In this document: positions 26,222 through 39,200 of the stretch, piece by piece | How positions within the stretch are numbered: the stretch's first letter is position 1 | Layout of the letters: each line of letters opens with the position of its first letter | Source of the DNA: Clavelina lepadiformis | Lineage: Eukaryota > Chordata > Ascidiacea > Aplousobranchia > Clavelinidae | Length of the DNA: 64,000 bases | Direction: 5' to 3' | NCBI RefSeq assembly: GCF_947623445.1 | Contig: NC_135245.1 | Span: 3,169,501-3,233,500, forward strand | The notes under the pieces: model-generated | The model's database searches: none | What the model was told of the DNA's origin: nothing | Seen by the model: the letters and a program-made list of their open reading frames with translations, nothing else | Translations under genes and position numbers: made by a program

Positions 26222-27681
26222 AGTTGCTTCAACTTGCTATATTGTTTTGTTCTATAGTTAGGGCACCATAGTCTCAGACACGTACCTAACCAGTGTTTTT
26301 TCAAAACTTCACCTAGTCCCTAGTCCTATATGCTTTGCCTTGGCTAATTTGTGATAAGTTTGCAACTAATTTTTTCCGAATCTGGAAATCCCCTAATTCG
26401 CGACCTTCAACGGTTACCATAAATTCACAACTTGCTATGTAAATATCTAGATCGGTTTTGCAGAATATTGTTTAGAACATCAGTTATGCCAATTAACAAC
26501 ACAGTATGCTCTGCAGTTGTGTTACTTTAGTTTAATGCTCTTTAATAACGTGATTAGGAAAAACCGCCTCTGATCATGTGACCATAGTCAAATAAATTGC
26601 TTGCAATTGAAAAAGTATCTAAAGCGCTGTGCAGCTTGTCGTGATTTAAACTTGGAAGCAGGGGGTCGAACTGGAACTGAATCTAAACCTTTAAACCGGT
26701 TTGAGCAAATGCTTTTGGCTTTTGGGAGACCGAACCGAAACTAGAACCTTATGTACCAAAATTTTCTGAACTCAAAACGAACCTGAACCATTGAAGACAA
26801 AAATCAAATATGAGGCAAATGCCTTGATGAAGCTAATCGAAATGGATTAATGAAATGTCGGCAAACAACATAGTTGTGTATTCACCAGTATTGCCTTATA
26901 TTAGATGATTTTTATGCCTGGTGGCAACCATAGTACAGCTTATTCATTGAATACAAAGCTCAAGTAGAATCCCAAACCGGAGTTGTAGCCTACCTTAGAC
27001 TGGAAACTGTTTAACCTAGTTGAAATCATGACGACGATCACCACAGACATATTCTACGCCTATAACGTTCATACAATGCATTACATATCCAACCATGCTT
27101 TCAACTCACAACTCTATTGGTAGCTAGGAGTAGAGATACGAAACAGCGACAGCCTACTTTCTGGTTAAAGTCGGTTGATACGAAAGCTTAGTTTCACGAC
27201 TTGAATCATGTTGTAGGCTAATATTCGGTTTGCTGGCAATTGACAAATGCTCTATTGCTGGAACAAATACGCAAATTCCACATTATCAAGTTTGTCTCCA
27301 GCTAAGTTAACATCAAGACAGGCATATAAAGGAATAACAGGGCTGTAGTTAATTTGGAATAAGTTAGTAATTTGAGAAACCAAATTCAATATTTCGCTTT
27401 TAAGACAGGTTTGCTCCGAAAATTTTATTTCCAATGTGTTGCATTGAAGAAAACAAGATAACAAACATGCAAAATTGAAAATTGCATTTTTTATGAACCC
27501 ATATTATCACAAACCTATAGACAACTACAGATATAAGCTATATGCTACACTCCTACAGTATGTACTACGCGGCGATAAAAGGCGGAGTCGTCATCGATAG
27601 TGAATTGGAAAATGTTGGTCTCTGCCGATGATTATACAGTTGCGATTGCAACACAACGAAAAAGTTTTTTAATCAGAAATA
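26222..27681. other. Intergenic, upstream of hormone-sensitive lipase
   Basis: No gene seen. It should include the promoter and 5' UTR of the lipase, but no TATA box or other core element is clear. A GC-richer patch near 26655-26760 with ACCGGTTT and GACCGAACCGAAAC may be a decayed MITE. Confidence 0.35.
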
Positions 27682-28285
27682 CAGTCGATTCCGCTTAATT
27701 CGGACACTTTGGTTCCGCTCACTTTTGGCCGAATTAAGCGGAAAATCAATTGTTCGTTTCATGGTCATGCATAAAGGCAAAAAAACGCATTTAAAATACT
27801 GTACTGTTGCGTAATAAATGAATTGCAGCTGCGCTATACTGCAGTAACAGTAACTGGCACTGATCGCATAAAACGTCTTCGTTTACTTTAGTGAGCAATT
27901 TCACTTTTTGTGCTAAACTTTTCTGTACAATTTTGTCCTACAAGATGGACGCCATTGTACCGAAGTAAAAGCGACTATGAAGCTGGCACGGCGTTATATG
28001 AGTTCATTGTCGATTTTTACTGCATGAATCGTGATTGTTTCACCATAATCACTCATAATGCAATTGAATCTTGTCTTAAAACGAACGAAGTACTGTTTAT
28101 TGTGTCATATGACTCATAACCTAACGATGGAATTGCGAACCTGTGTCCGAATTAAGCGGAGAATTGTCCGAATTAACAGGAGTTTTTTTACGTTCAATTT
28201 TTACTTTTGTTCCGTTCCCGAGCATTTTGGCCGAATAAAGCGGTTGTCCGGGTTATCCGGTGTCCGAATTAAGCGGATTCGACTG
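27682..28285. mobile_element. Pogo/Tigger-like non-autonomous element (604 bp)
   Basis: Terminal inverted repeats begin CAGTCGATTCCGCTTAATTC and end with its near reverse complement (AAGCGGATTCGACTG), flanked by TA on both sides (27680-27681, 28286-28287), the Tc1/mariner-pogo signature. Subterminal copies of the CCGAATTAAGCGG motif occur at both ends. It is the same family, in the opposite orientation, as the element at 38596-39424, but lacks the HTH-coding segment kept there. Confidence 0.85.
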
Positions 28286-29437
28286 TACACAGTGCAGGAT
28301 TAAGGTGGATGCTATTGATGCTGCAGCATTAGGCCCATTCCTGAAATAGGCCCAGACGAAAACAGACGTGAATTTTCCGGACGCTGAACAGTTTTCCTTT
28401 GCTTAATTAACCCACAAATAATTCTTATTATGAAATTTGTAGTCCGACTTTCGCACGCCTAGGCACAGTGTTACGCCTAGGCACGTAAGATAAAGCAAGA
28501 TTTTGGCATAGACTACTTATTTAAGATGAAAAATTATAACACTTTTCGAGCTGTTTCAGGGCCCTTCATTACTTCAGCCGCAGATAAGATGCACGGCTTT
28601 ATTAACTCTTCCCCAATCGTGTATGCTTTTTTTGGTTTTAACTATTCGTAGAGAAACTAGATAGGATTCATGAAGAAAGGATTTTTCGGTAGTCGTCATC
28701 TTTTCATTTGCTTTTTTTAATCGTTCATATCAGAGAATATTCGTCCAAAATATTCAAGTGGCTTGCCTTCAAGATTGTTGTGCTTTGAATGAAAGTGACG
28801 AACAACTTTAGAAGGTTTCATAACGTCATTTGGCAGAATTTGGGAGCACACCAAACATTAGGGCCGTGACGATTGTTCACTACCCGGAACTATTGTAAAA
28901 CCAAGCTCCAAGTATTTTTATTGTATTGCCTGACAAATTCCCCTTTTCGTTTCTTACTTCCCTCTGTGACACTCAACTTATCTGCATATGCCCTTTTCGT
29001 AGTTTACATTTGCACCTACTGATACTTGGTTCATTTCCATTTTGAGAATTATTTGTTTCAGAAGTCTTAGTTTTTTCCTTCTTGTTAAAATACACTTGTT
29101 GGTTCGTTGATTCCATATTAATCCTTCTGTAGTTTAACAGGACAAGCTATTGCAGCATCTGAAAAGTGAAGAATGACCTTGTATTACAAAACTTTTTGAA
29201 AGCTAGACGCAGTTTATGACGAAACAATCATAAACGGCACAAAATCTAGGTCATCGGAAGGTTAACCTTTATTATTAAACAGTTCTGCTGTATCAACGAA
29301 GGAGAGATAGGCTATGCCAGTTTTAGCCTACTGCTGTGAATCGGCCAAGCGTAAAATGAGTTTTACAGGAAGTATCAACTTTGCAATGCTTATGATTCCA
29401 GATTAAAATTAGCTTGGCAGAAAGTAAGATACGGTAC

Positions 29438-29467
29438 TTCGCGGACCGGCGGTTGAGAACCACTGAG
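29438..29467. repeat. Solo hAT terminus fragment inside the larger hAT element
   Basis: The sequence CGGTTGAGAACCACTG matches the terminal repeat of the CAGTGGTTC hAT family seen at 11709-11924, but I found no partner end nearby. It looks like a truncated MITE remnant in the 5' non-coding part of the autonomous element. Confidence 0.4.
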
Positions 29468-29858
29468 TTAGGCTAAGCCTTAGGAATAGATTAGGTTAAG
29501 GCAGTAAGATTAGTACTCATTATGGTTGGGAAAAGAGTTAGCAATCATTATTGTTGAGTTCAATGTTGTTTCATTGCCGATTCACAAGCTAACACCGTGC
29601 AAACAACTGCCGGTTCACAACAAAAAATGATGGAAACCAGTGTCAGTTTATAACAAAAAATGATGGAAAGCATTGGGGTTCACTTGGACGCTAGCGACTG
29701 CCTTAATTCTAAGACAATTGCTAATGTTTTTTTTTTGCACTGTGACGTAGGCTAAATATACGGCGTTGTGTTTATTGTAACGGAAGCTTTCAAGTTAATG
29801 CGATAAATTTTACGGTTCCACAATTTACAAATTTAGCTGCGTTTTGTGCACGCTTGCT

Positions 29859-32363
29859 ATGGCGTCTCAACTCAGTGGATGGGATAAAGCGAAAAAGAAA
29901 AGGAAAGAAGCAGCAGAACAAGAAAAGCTTCTGGCGAAAATTCCAAAACTGAGTTCATACTTTGGAATGCGAGCAGCTTCGTCTCAATTGCCTGCGTCGG
30001 ATGCGATTGCGAATTCGAGCGCTCCTGAAGACCAGGCCAAGCAAGATGAACCTGATGAGGAAAGAGAGGATAAAGAGCGGGAAAGTTCAGCGGAGAGAGC
30101 AGAGGTGAAAGGAGACGCTATCACTGGCGAAGCACTGGCGCAAACGCTGGAGGATATCACCAATGATTTAGGACAGTGGGGTAAAATCAACGCTGACACT
30201 CGAGAATATTGGGCCAAGAAAGGTTCAAAACACTGCCAACACACTGAATCGATGTTTGAAGAGAGCGCCAGACAATACCTAGGTGAATCATTCCAACGTC
30301 GATGCACTAAGACCTTCTTCGTGCGTACGCATCCGCTCAATGGTGAAAAATCCTATAGACAATGGTTGTGCTACTCGCCTTCGACCGGGAAGGTGTTCTG
30401 CTTTGCATGCAAGTTGTTCGGTGGTAATGCTGTTCAAGCAACCAAGTTCGTATCCGGCGGTTTCGACAATTGGAGGACAGGCGAATCCAGAATAAAAATG
30501 CATGAAAGCAGCGATGGTCATCGCAAGGCTATGTTGTCTTTTGCGAGCCGACAGAGGGAGGCCGGTCGTGTTGACTACCTAGCCGCTAAACAGGTCGAGG
30601 AAGAGCGGTGTTACTGGCGCCAGATTGTAAAGCGGCTCATCGACGTTCTGATATTCCTAGCTAAGCGTGGCCTTGCTATAAGGGGCGCGGATGAGATCAT
30701 AGGTTCCCCTCATAATGATAACTACCTTGGCATCATTGAGTTGTTGGCGGAGTACGATACTCTGCTGGCTAGCCATATTAGAAAATATGCGAACTGCGGG
30801 AAAGGTCACATTTCTTATTTGTCATCCACAATTTGCGAGGAGCTGGTGCAGCTCATGGGACAAAAGGTGCAGGACACCATCCTGAAAGAAGCCAAGAAGG
30901 CGAAGTATTTCTCTGTCTCGATTGACTCTACACCTGACGTATCACACCTCGACCAGCTAACGATTGTTATTCGATATGTTCTGCCGTTGGGTCCAGTTGA
31001 ACGGTTCCTGACATTCTTGCCTATGATGAGACACACCGCTACGCACATGGCTAGCATACTTCTGAACTTTCTGAAGGAAAATGGCTTGGATGTTACTAAC
31101 TGCAGAGGCCAGTCGTATGACAATGCGTCAAACATGTCAGGACGGTACAACGGTGTCCAGGCAATTGTGAAGCGAGAATGTAAATATGCTGCTTTTATTC
31201 CATGCTGCAACCACAGTTTAAACCTGGTAGGAGACCAGGCTGTTAATAGCTGCGCTGGCTGTACCAGGTTTTTTCATTTTGTCAATGGACTATACGTTTT
31301 CCTGTCTGAATCGACATATCGCTGGCAGAAACTGAAGAATCGCTGCACATTAACGCTCAAAGGTTTGTCTGGAACCCGATGGTGTGAACGTGCAGATGCT
31401 GTCAAAGCGCTAGTAGAAGGGTGGAAGAGCATTCAAGAAGTCCTGGATGAGCTTGCGGCAGATAAGGAGCAGAAGGCCGATACGAGAAACCAGGCCGACG
31501 GATTTTCGCGCAGGATGGACGAACTTGAGACAGCAGTTATGGCGACTGCCTGGAACGATATCCTATGCCGTCTCAACAGTACGAGCATTAGCCTCCAAGA
31601 CCCTACAGTCAGTCTGAATACGGCAACTAGTTTATTGGCATCACTGGTCGACACGATTCAATTTGCACGGGACAGATTTGACGTGTATGAGCAGATGGCG
31701 ATCGAAAAGGTTCCTCACGGCGAATACAAGTCTGAAGAACGTCGAGGCCGTAAGCGAAAGCGAATGCCTGATGAAGGAGCTGCAAACGAAGAAAACCTCA
31801 CCCCTAGGGAAACATTCAAAACCCATATATATCTGGTCATGATCGACAGACTGTTAGCTGAACTGGAAAAGCGAATGAAGGCGTATGAGGATATATCTAC
31901 AACATTCGGCTTTCTTTCGGAGCTAACGTCATTGAGCATAAAGCAGATCGAGAATAAAGCTCAAAATCTCGTTTCCTCGTATCCAGATGACTTGGAAGAC
32001 ACGCTGGTGGCTGAGCTCATACAGTTTGCTGCATTTATGCGCACCCAGAAATCGGTGAGTGTGAACGAGTCAGCAGAGCTTACCATGTACAAGCTTTTGT
32101 CGTCGTTGAACCTTTCTCAAACATTTCCAAACGTCGAGATTGCTTTGCGCATCTATCTGTGCTTGATGGTGTCTAATGCCTCCGGCGAGCGGAGCTTCTC
32201 AAAACTGGGAATAGTCAAAGGAGAGCTGCGGTCCTCGATGAGGGAGGAAAGGCTAAACATGCTGGCGCTTATGAGCATTGAACATGAGGTGCTGAGCAGC
32301 CTTGACTGCACTGACATGATCGAAGATTTCGCGCTTGCTAAGGCTCGAAAAACAGTAGTATAA
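29859..32363 (+). CDS. hAT transposase, ZMYM1/TTF-zinc-finger type (834 aa)
   Basis: The protein catalyses cut-and-paste transposition of the surrounding element. ATG 29859 (MASQLSGWDK) is the first Met of the frame. A basic N terminus is followed by a TTF-type zinc finger around residues 110-225 (ESFQRRCTKTFF, VFCFACKLFG). A DUF4371-like/RNase H core comes next, with Asp in SVSIDSTPDV and in GQSYDNASNMSG. A helical insertion domain follows, and a C-terminal hAT dimerisation domain (VSNASGERSFSKL, MREERLNMLALMSIEHE). Length suits an intact family member and the frame is unbroken. Base composition is visibly richer in GC than the surroundings, consistent with a recent arrival. A domesticated host gene is less likely because both termini and target duplications remain. 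Confidence 0.9.
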   Translation: MASQLSGWDKAKKKRKEAAEQEKLLAKIPKLSSYFGMRAASSQLPASDAIANSSAPEDQAKQDEPDEEREDKERESSAERAEVKGDAITGEALAQTLEDITNDLGQWGKINADTREYWAKKGSKHCQHTESMFEESARQYLGESFQRRCTKTFFVRTHPLNGEKSYRQWLCYSPSTGKVFCFACKLFGGNAVQATKFVSGGFDNWRTGESRIKMHESSDGHRKAMLSFASRQREAGRVDYLAAKQVEEERCYWRQIVKRLIDVLIFLAKRGLAIRGADEIIGSPHNDNYLGIIELLAEYDTLLASHIRKYANCGKGHISYLSSTICEELVQLMGQKVQDTILKEAKKAKYFSVSIDSTPDVSHLDQLTIVIRYVLPLGPVERFLTFLPMMRHTATHMASILLNFLKENGLDVTNCRGQSYDNASNMSGRYNGVQAIVKRECKYAAFIPCCNHSLNLVGDQAVNSCAGCTRFFHFVNGLYVFLSESTYRWQKLKNRCTLTLKGLSGTRWCERADAVKALVEGWKSIQEVLDELAADKEQKADTRNQADGFSRRMDELETAVMATAWNDILCRLNSTSISLQDPTVSLNTATSLLASLVDTIQFARDRFDVYEQMAIEKVPHGEYKSEERRGRKRKRMPDEGAANEENLTPRETFKTHIYLVMIDRLLAELEKRMKAYEDISTTFGFLSELTSLSIKQIENKAQNLVSSYPDDLEDTLVAELIQFAAFMRTQKSVSVNESAELTMYKLLSSLNLSQTFPNVEIALRIYLCLMVSNASGERSFSKLGIVKGELRSSMREERLNMLALMSIEHEVLSSLDCTDMIEDFALAKARKTVV

Positions 32364-32717
32364 GTAAGCAGCACTAGCGCAGCATTGACAATATGCCAAC
32401 GTTAAGTTGATCTGGATTAGCCTTTTCTTCATTAACTCCGCTTTTCAGGCAATATTGGTATTGAATTGTGTTGGTGTTACATAGCCTGATGTTACTCTCG
32501 AGTTTTTACGATAACACGTCGTTATTATTGTTCATGTTCATTAAAATTTGGCTGACTGCGTCGAAAGCAATAAAGGCTCTTTGGTCGGTCTGATTACGCG
32601 TGTACGGTGGAGTCAGAGTGTCGAATGCATATGTACCAATGCCTAGAAAAAATAGGCCTGTTTTTGCGCTGCAGCATCAGGCCCAGTTTCGTCTTAATCC
32701 GGCCCTGAGTCTGTACA

Positions 32718-33286
32718 TTGAAATAGCGTTTAAGTATTTTAGCTTTCAATTGAAATTGGCTTCGCCCTGATATATATACATTTAGTATATGTATATGTGT
32801 ATGTATACGGAAGCACATCTATACATACACCAAGAAATATACAAACAAGATGTGCAAAAACTCACAGAATATCTAGAATTGTTCAGAATAAACTTCGAAT
32901 CTTTAATACAGGTCACGTCAATGACAGTTAAGTACACTTGCAGAAAAAAGTAGGAGATTATTTATAAAAATAAAAATGAATATTCTATGCTATAACTGAG
33001 AATTTACATATGGTCTATATATTTTTATATGCATAAACAAAAATTTTTCCTTGAATTATAAAGACGTTAATTGAGTCACGCTTAAGAGTCGAGTATAATT
33101 TGATGGCTTTGATGTAGAACGTCGCCCTCTGACTGGTGTTATGATTATGATTATGTTAAGATTATGAGACCTATTCTTAATACCTGTATATATGTTTTTT
33201 GCAGTAGGCCAAAAAAAACGTCTGTGATTATTAAAAAAAGCAAATTTAATTTCAACTTTTTTTTGATACATGGTCTCTGCTTGCCA
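32718..33286. other. Intergenic, 3' of the asteroid-like gene
   Basis: AT-rich, no gene seen. Likely includes the 3' UTR of the minus-strand nuclease gene that ends at 33287. Confidence 0.4.
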
Positions 33287-36200
33287 CTAAAACAACAAAG
33301 AACATATGTTGTTGTACAACTGCTCTGCTTCTCCTTTAGCACCCCAGTCAATCTTGTTTGTTTGCTGGAGTTCGTCGTAAACAATTTTTACAGTATCTTC
33401 ATCAAATAAACTGGCGATGATAGGAATTGGCATGCAAGGACCCAAAAGCTGAACAACAGCGATAGCCTCGCCCACTGTAACCTGCCACTGAGCAAACCAA
33501 AAAGTGAACTGCGAATCAATGTCGGGCTTTGATGAATATTTGCGTTGCATGGGTCTTACTTTATCGCCTTCAAAGCAATCCTGGGTCAGGGCAAATACAG
33601 CAGCAAGAGCTTGCACAGATTCACTGGGAGGTGAGCATTTTTCCATCCAAAATATGGTGGCAGGGATAACTAGCTTAAGATCATCACTTAGGTCTTTTTC
33701 CTTTCGGAAAAAAAGGTCTCTCTTTTCCACATCTTCTATCAAATTTTGAAGAAGAAACTCTCGACGTAACTGGGTGATACTTGCGTTTGGTTCAAAGTCG
33801 TCCAACCGCAATGCCTCCACATCCAGATTGCGTTCTACCGACATTGGCTCTGTTGCTTCGTACCGGAGCTCAACTCGGTCAAACTCATTGATTTCTCCTT
33901 CGCCTATCAACAGCTGGTAGGCGACCTTCCTAAGTTGCTTTGTTGACTCGTGAGGAGAAGGAAACTGGCGCGGATCAGAGGTTATCAGCGGAAGAAAACG
34001 GATTAAATCTCCTCCCGAATGCTGATGAATCATAATGCTGGCAATCCAGCAAGGAAGATCGTTTTTATTAATCCTACATATGAGGTCTGCTGAAATCCTT
34101 TCATCTCTTTCTTCGTTTTCTTGCCTGCCCTGGCCTACTTCGAGCCAAGTTTCATTTTCTTCAGGAAGTTTTTCTTTTAGCTCCCGCAGAAGATTAGCCT
34201 GAACCCGAGGATTTTGATGTTTCTCAATTCTTTGTTGCAGTTTATTTTGAATTTCTTCGCTCTGTAAATTTTCAACAATTTCTTCTAAGTTGTTGCGACG
34301 TGACCAGTCGATGTATTTCGAGACATTATGAACTTTTATCATCTGTAAAAAAAAAAACAAAGTAAGTACTAAGGCAAATCAATCAATCCCACCGAAAACA
34401 AGGTTTGGATTAGCCGTGGATAACAGCAAATAGCTTAACGTGTAAAACACCACCGTCATTAATAGCTGTCGTCAACAGCGCTTATACTACAACACGATAT
34501 ATAAGGGATTGATATACAGTAGGTATCAGTCATAAGCAACAAACCAATCAATAACGACTCACTTGCCGGATTCCTACAAAGTTTTGAAAATCATTATTGT
34601 CGAAAATTGAAGCCATTACTGAAATAGCTTGTCTGTCCATGTTGTACGTCTCAGCGAAATTGTCAATTTGAAACTTCTGAGCCATAATGCTTCCTCTCCT
34701 AACCTATAATTGCAACAAGTTTTTGAGACAATACAGAAAATAAACAGAAGTCATGGAATTTTTAGTGAGCTAGTAAGATGAAAAACCGTCTGCAACTACA
34801 TTGCAATATCTATCTCACATTTCTCCATTGAAAATAACGCAACGGGAGGAATCCAGCTTCGAGGTTGTAGGCACAAAAAATGGTGTCGGTCGCTACCACT
34901 GGTGCATCAAGCAGCTTCGAAATGGCGGCAATGTCTTCGTCCGTGTCCTTCCTTCCGTTTGACCAAGCAACTTTGAGTGAGGTCAACGTCTGACGTAGCA
35001 CCATCCCTACAAAGAAAAGATGTCATTTATTAAATTTTGCCAACGACAACTGTTTATGAAACAACAAGATTAGTCGGTTGATAAACACAACGCTAAATAA
35101 TAGACGAGTTTCAATGAAACGGTAAACTAGATGAGCAACAGGGTAAACCGAAATAGCAATCTTCAAGGTTTAAGTGAAGCGTTCAGTGCAAAAGTTACAA
35201 ATGTTATCTTGCAAGCGCCGATCTAACATTAAAAACAAGGCGTGTACATAATATACATTCACCACAGAAATAAGCTTTTGTAGGTCTTCTTAGCTTTCCT
35301 CGGCGTTTTTGAATATATCTTTCATGATCGTCTTCAAACTTGAATCTATATTAGGTTGATTGAAAATCACAATTAAGTTAGGAAGTCGTCGTCATCACAT
35401 GGGACCAATTACAGCACGGGCCATGGCCAGTGGACAGTAGGACTGCATTGGAGGAAGAAAACATTGTTTGAAATAGGGTCTAAATTCTCGCATTTGCCAA
35501 CCCTACCCAGGATGAGCAAATCTCAAAAACGTTGCGACGTTATACCGCAAAGAACATCTCGAAATGAAATGCATTCTCATATTTATAGGTACAGTGGCTG
35601 ATAATAATTTATTACTAAAACACCGCATAAAACAAGTTACCGTGTTAGAACTTGCTGACTTATGTTTTGTTGAAAGGATCACTCAAGTTTTCTGATAACC
35701 AAAGCTTGCTTTGTGCAGGGGCCCTAACCCTATAATTTTTGTATAATAAGTTTTGTATCATAACTCTATTCACTTCACAATGAGCTTTGTATCATGTTTC
35801 TTGTCAATACCAATCTTGGAAAATTTGGCTACCCTAAGTTTGCTTTTCCTGTACAACTCGATTAAAACACAAATAACTCCGAATCAACAATTGCAGTGCG
35901 ACTTGTTTAGTTTAAAGTAGTCATCGAAGTTTTCCTCTCAATGCTTGAGAATCAGAACGAAAATCAAACTGTCGTCTTTGCAATTCTCGCGTTTGTCACG
36001 AAGAAGAAAATGCGATCGACGAAAAGGAGCAGACTAAAGACGCATAAAATACATGCACCCCAAATAGGGTTTATGAGGGGGAGGGGGTGGGGGAACATGC
36101 CGGCTCAATGTCCTCCCCCCAATACAATAATGACCATGGTTAGTGAAATGCCAAACTATCATTGAGGAAAAGCAAAAAAATTTGCCATTTTTGCAAGGTC

Positions 36201-39200
36201 GAGCATTTTCAACGTTTAAAACTACTGTAACTGTATAATATTAATGACAAACGTAAATTAACCACTTTACCCATCAAATATAATAATTGGTTTTATTCGA
36301 CACTTCTGCATATTTTTGACGAATTTCACAATCTGTTCCCGAAAAACTCTGTAGTTACCTCTGCAAAAACAAATGATTTCGTAAACTTGACACCCAAAGA
36401 TAGGGATGAGTGCACTATTATAACATATAAAGTACGGAGGGAAGTTTGTTGTTAACCACAGTCAGTTAAAGGAACGAGCGAGTTCACAAGTTATCCGCAA
36501 ATAATAAAATTAGCGACAAATGTAAATACCCGGCGACAAAAGTTGTGCATAATGAATTACCAAGTATCAACACTGGTTTGAACTTTTATTTTAAAATCAA
36601 ACATGAAATTGGTATTGTGGTTGCGAAAATTAGATGTACAGTATCCTTTAAGCACAAACAATATAACCATCACGGTATTGCGCCCATGGATGTGATATAC
36701 TTTTAACAAGTTTAGTTGTAATTATTTATGGAACGCCAACGCCGCAAAAATGGCAAAGTGTTAAATTGAATCGCAAGTATGCAATTTATGTATTGTTTTC
36801 ATAATTTGATTGGAAGGTTTTCAAACGTAACTTTATAGATTCAAATCACGAAACAACAAGCCAAACGCCAAAGCCGGCAATCAAACGGTCTTTTCTGTGA
36901 TTGCTGTTGCACGATTCATATGGCAATTTTCAAAATGGTTTCGCAACATTTACAATTACACCACAGTTTTATAAACTTGATTTTTCAAATCAAACCACGA
37001 CATTTTAAGTCAGATATAACAACTGCAAAGCAAACTGGCTGTTGGCAAGTTACAATGCCTAATGGCAAATGGTATTTTCTTTAATCGGATTGCAGTTTTG
37101 TTAATCACATGTCGGTTTTTTGAATCATGTAACTTATACCATGAATTATAAAATGGCCAAATGTATAGATGATTTGCCAAAAGTGCATGAATCGCTAAAT
37201 GTACATGATTCGGTAAATGCATGCATGAATCGCCAAATGTACATGATTCGGTAAATGCATGCATGAATCGCCAAATGTACATGATTCGGTAAATGCATGC
37301 ATGAATCGCCAAATGTACATGATTCGGTAAATGCATGCATGAATCGCCAAATGTACGTGATTCGACAAATGTATGCGTGAATCGCCAAATGTACGTGATT
37401 CGATGAATGTATGCGTGAATCGTCAAATGTACGTGATTCGATGAATGTATGCGTGAATCGACAAATGTATGGATGGTTCGTTGTTAAAGTGCGCCGCGCC
37501 AAGTGTGCAAAAATGTCTCTATTGGGGAAAAAATGTCTCTCTTGGGGATACCAAGAAGAAAAAGGGATTTTGAGAGAAGACAAAGTTTTCTGAATAGCCT
37601 ATGTTTCGGGCAGGCCGAAAGTTACCGTGTACCGTCAGTGCAAAATACTTTGCGATCAGCAATAAGCGTAAGCTTAGTTTTGTTCGCAATGAAGAATGGG
37701 ATGTTTCTTTAGAAGTTATTTCAACACTACACGCGCTAGGTTATGTTCTATTTGAAATGTGATTATTAAGCCGGGCCAGTACTGCAGTGCTGTGGTATTC
37801 CTTTCCATTCAGGTCTGCAATTCTGACTGCAAAATGAAATAAACCCAACCAACCTCATGTGCTGCTTAATAAAACGCTAAAAGGCGCTCTTGAAAGACGA
37901 GCCTGAATAGGATATACCAGCCTACCACAGCACTGCAGTACTGGCCCGGCTTAATAATCACTAGGGCAACCAGTTTTTTGACCTAAAAATGTTAAATTTT
38001 GACCTTAAAATTTGCAAATTTTGACCTCATTTTGACCTAAAAAGTTTAAATTTTCACCTCATTTTGAAAAACGCTATACTGATAGTCTCTACACTGTCTA
38101 CAGCAACTTTCTAATCTAAAGCTGCATTTAAAAATGACAAAATGTTTTTCTAGTGTTGACTTTTTTTCGTTTCTGCGTATTAAGATTGACAACTTGCAGT
38201 TTCAAATGCAATGACGTCACATCGTGACGTCACATCGTGACGCCACCAAACGCGCTGAAAAGCCTTCCCTCTCTTTGTAGCTTTGGTTCTAAGTAAAATT
38301 TGCGGGACTGGAATTGTTTGCGGTACAAGAAAAGAGAAAAACGGAAGAATAATATTACAAAATGGTTACAAAATTACAAGTTTAATAGATTTTGACCTAA
38401 AAAAAAGACCTAACGAAACAATTTGACCGTATTTTGACCTAACGTAACATTTTGACTTTATCTCACCTAATAACTTCTATACCACACGTCGTACAAAGCT
38501 GAAATTTGTTTTGTGCTTGTTTCATAGCATTCTGAGCAGGTAAAAAAAATTGACCATATTGACTTTTGGTTGCCCTAATAATCACATTTCAAATACAGTC
38601 GAATCCGCTTAATTCGGACACCGGATAACCCGGACAAGCGCTTTATTCGGCCAAAATGCTCGGGAACGGAACAAAAGTAAAAATTGAACGTAAAAAACTC
38701 CCGTTAATTCGGACAATTCTCCGCTTAATTCGGACACAGGTTCGCAATTCCTATCGTTACATCGTTAGGTTATGAAACAATAAACAGTACTTTGTTGGTT
38801 CTAACACAAGACGCAGTTGCATTATGAGTGATTATGGTGAAACAATGACGATTCATGCGATAACAATCGACAATGAATTCATATAACGCCGTGCCAGCTT
38901 CATAGTCGCTTTTACTTCGGTACCATTGCGACCATCTTGTAGAACAGAATGGTACAGAAAAATTTAGGAGAAAAAGTGAAATTGCTCACTAAAGTAAACG
39001 AAGAAAAAAATGACGACGCTTCCTTGACAGTTCGGCAGTTAGTTGCGTTGGTGGGGATATCAAAACGTACTTTGCAAGATTGGCAGAAAAATGATGCAAA
39101 TCTGCGTGAACAACGTGAAGAGACTATGCTTCGTGGACGAGGTTTAAAGACAGAGAGGAAGCGGCTCAGAATGTGCGTTTTATGCGTACTCATTTACTCG

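Larger units (their letters stand above)
28290..32709 (+). mobile_element. Autonomous-looking hAT transposon (about 4.4 kb)
   Basis: The left end CAGTGCAGGATTAAG pairs with the right end CTTAATCCGGCCCTG, with further similar subterminal GATGCTGCAGC blocks. The flanking duplication is actgtaca at 28282-28289 against tctgtaca at 32710-32717, seven of eight bases matching. The left duplication includes the last four bases of the pogo-like element and its TA, so the hAT copy landed on the edge of an existing pogo element. It contains one uninterrupted transposase ORF and an AATAAA at 32569. Confidence 0.85.

Noticed and set aside
37010-37583. Long minus-strand ORFs rich in HLAIHA and TYIWRF repeats (and their plus-strand partners at 39592-40172)
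   Set aside because: They are translations of the 38-bp tandem arrays of the foldback element. Three overlapping frames are open at once because the unit has no stop and is not a multiple of three.
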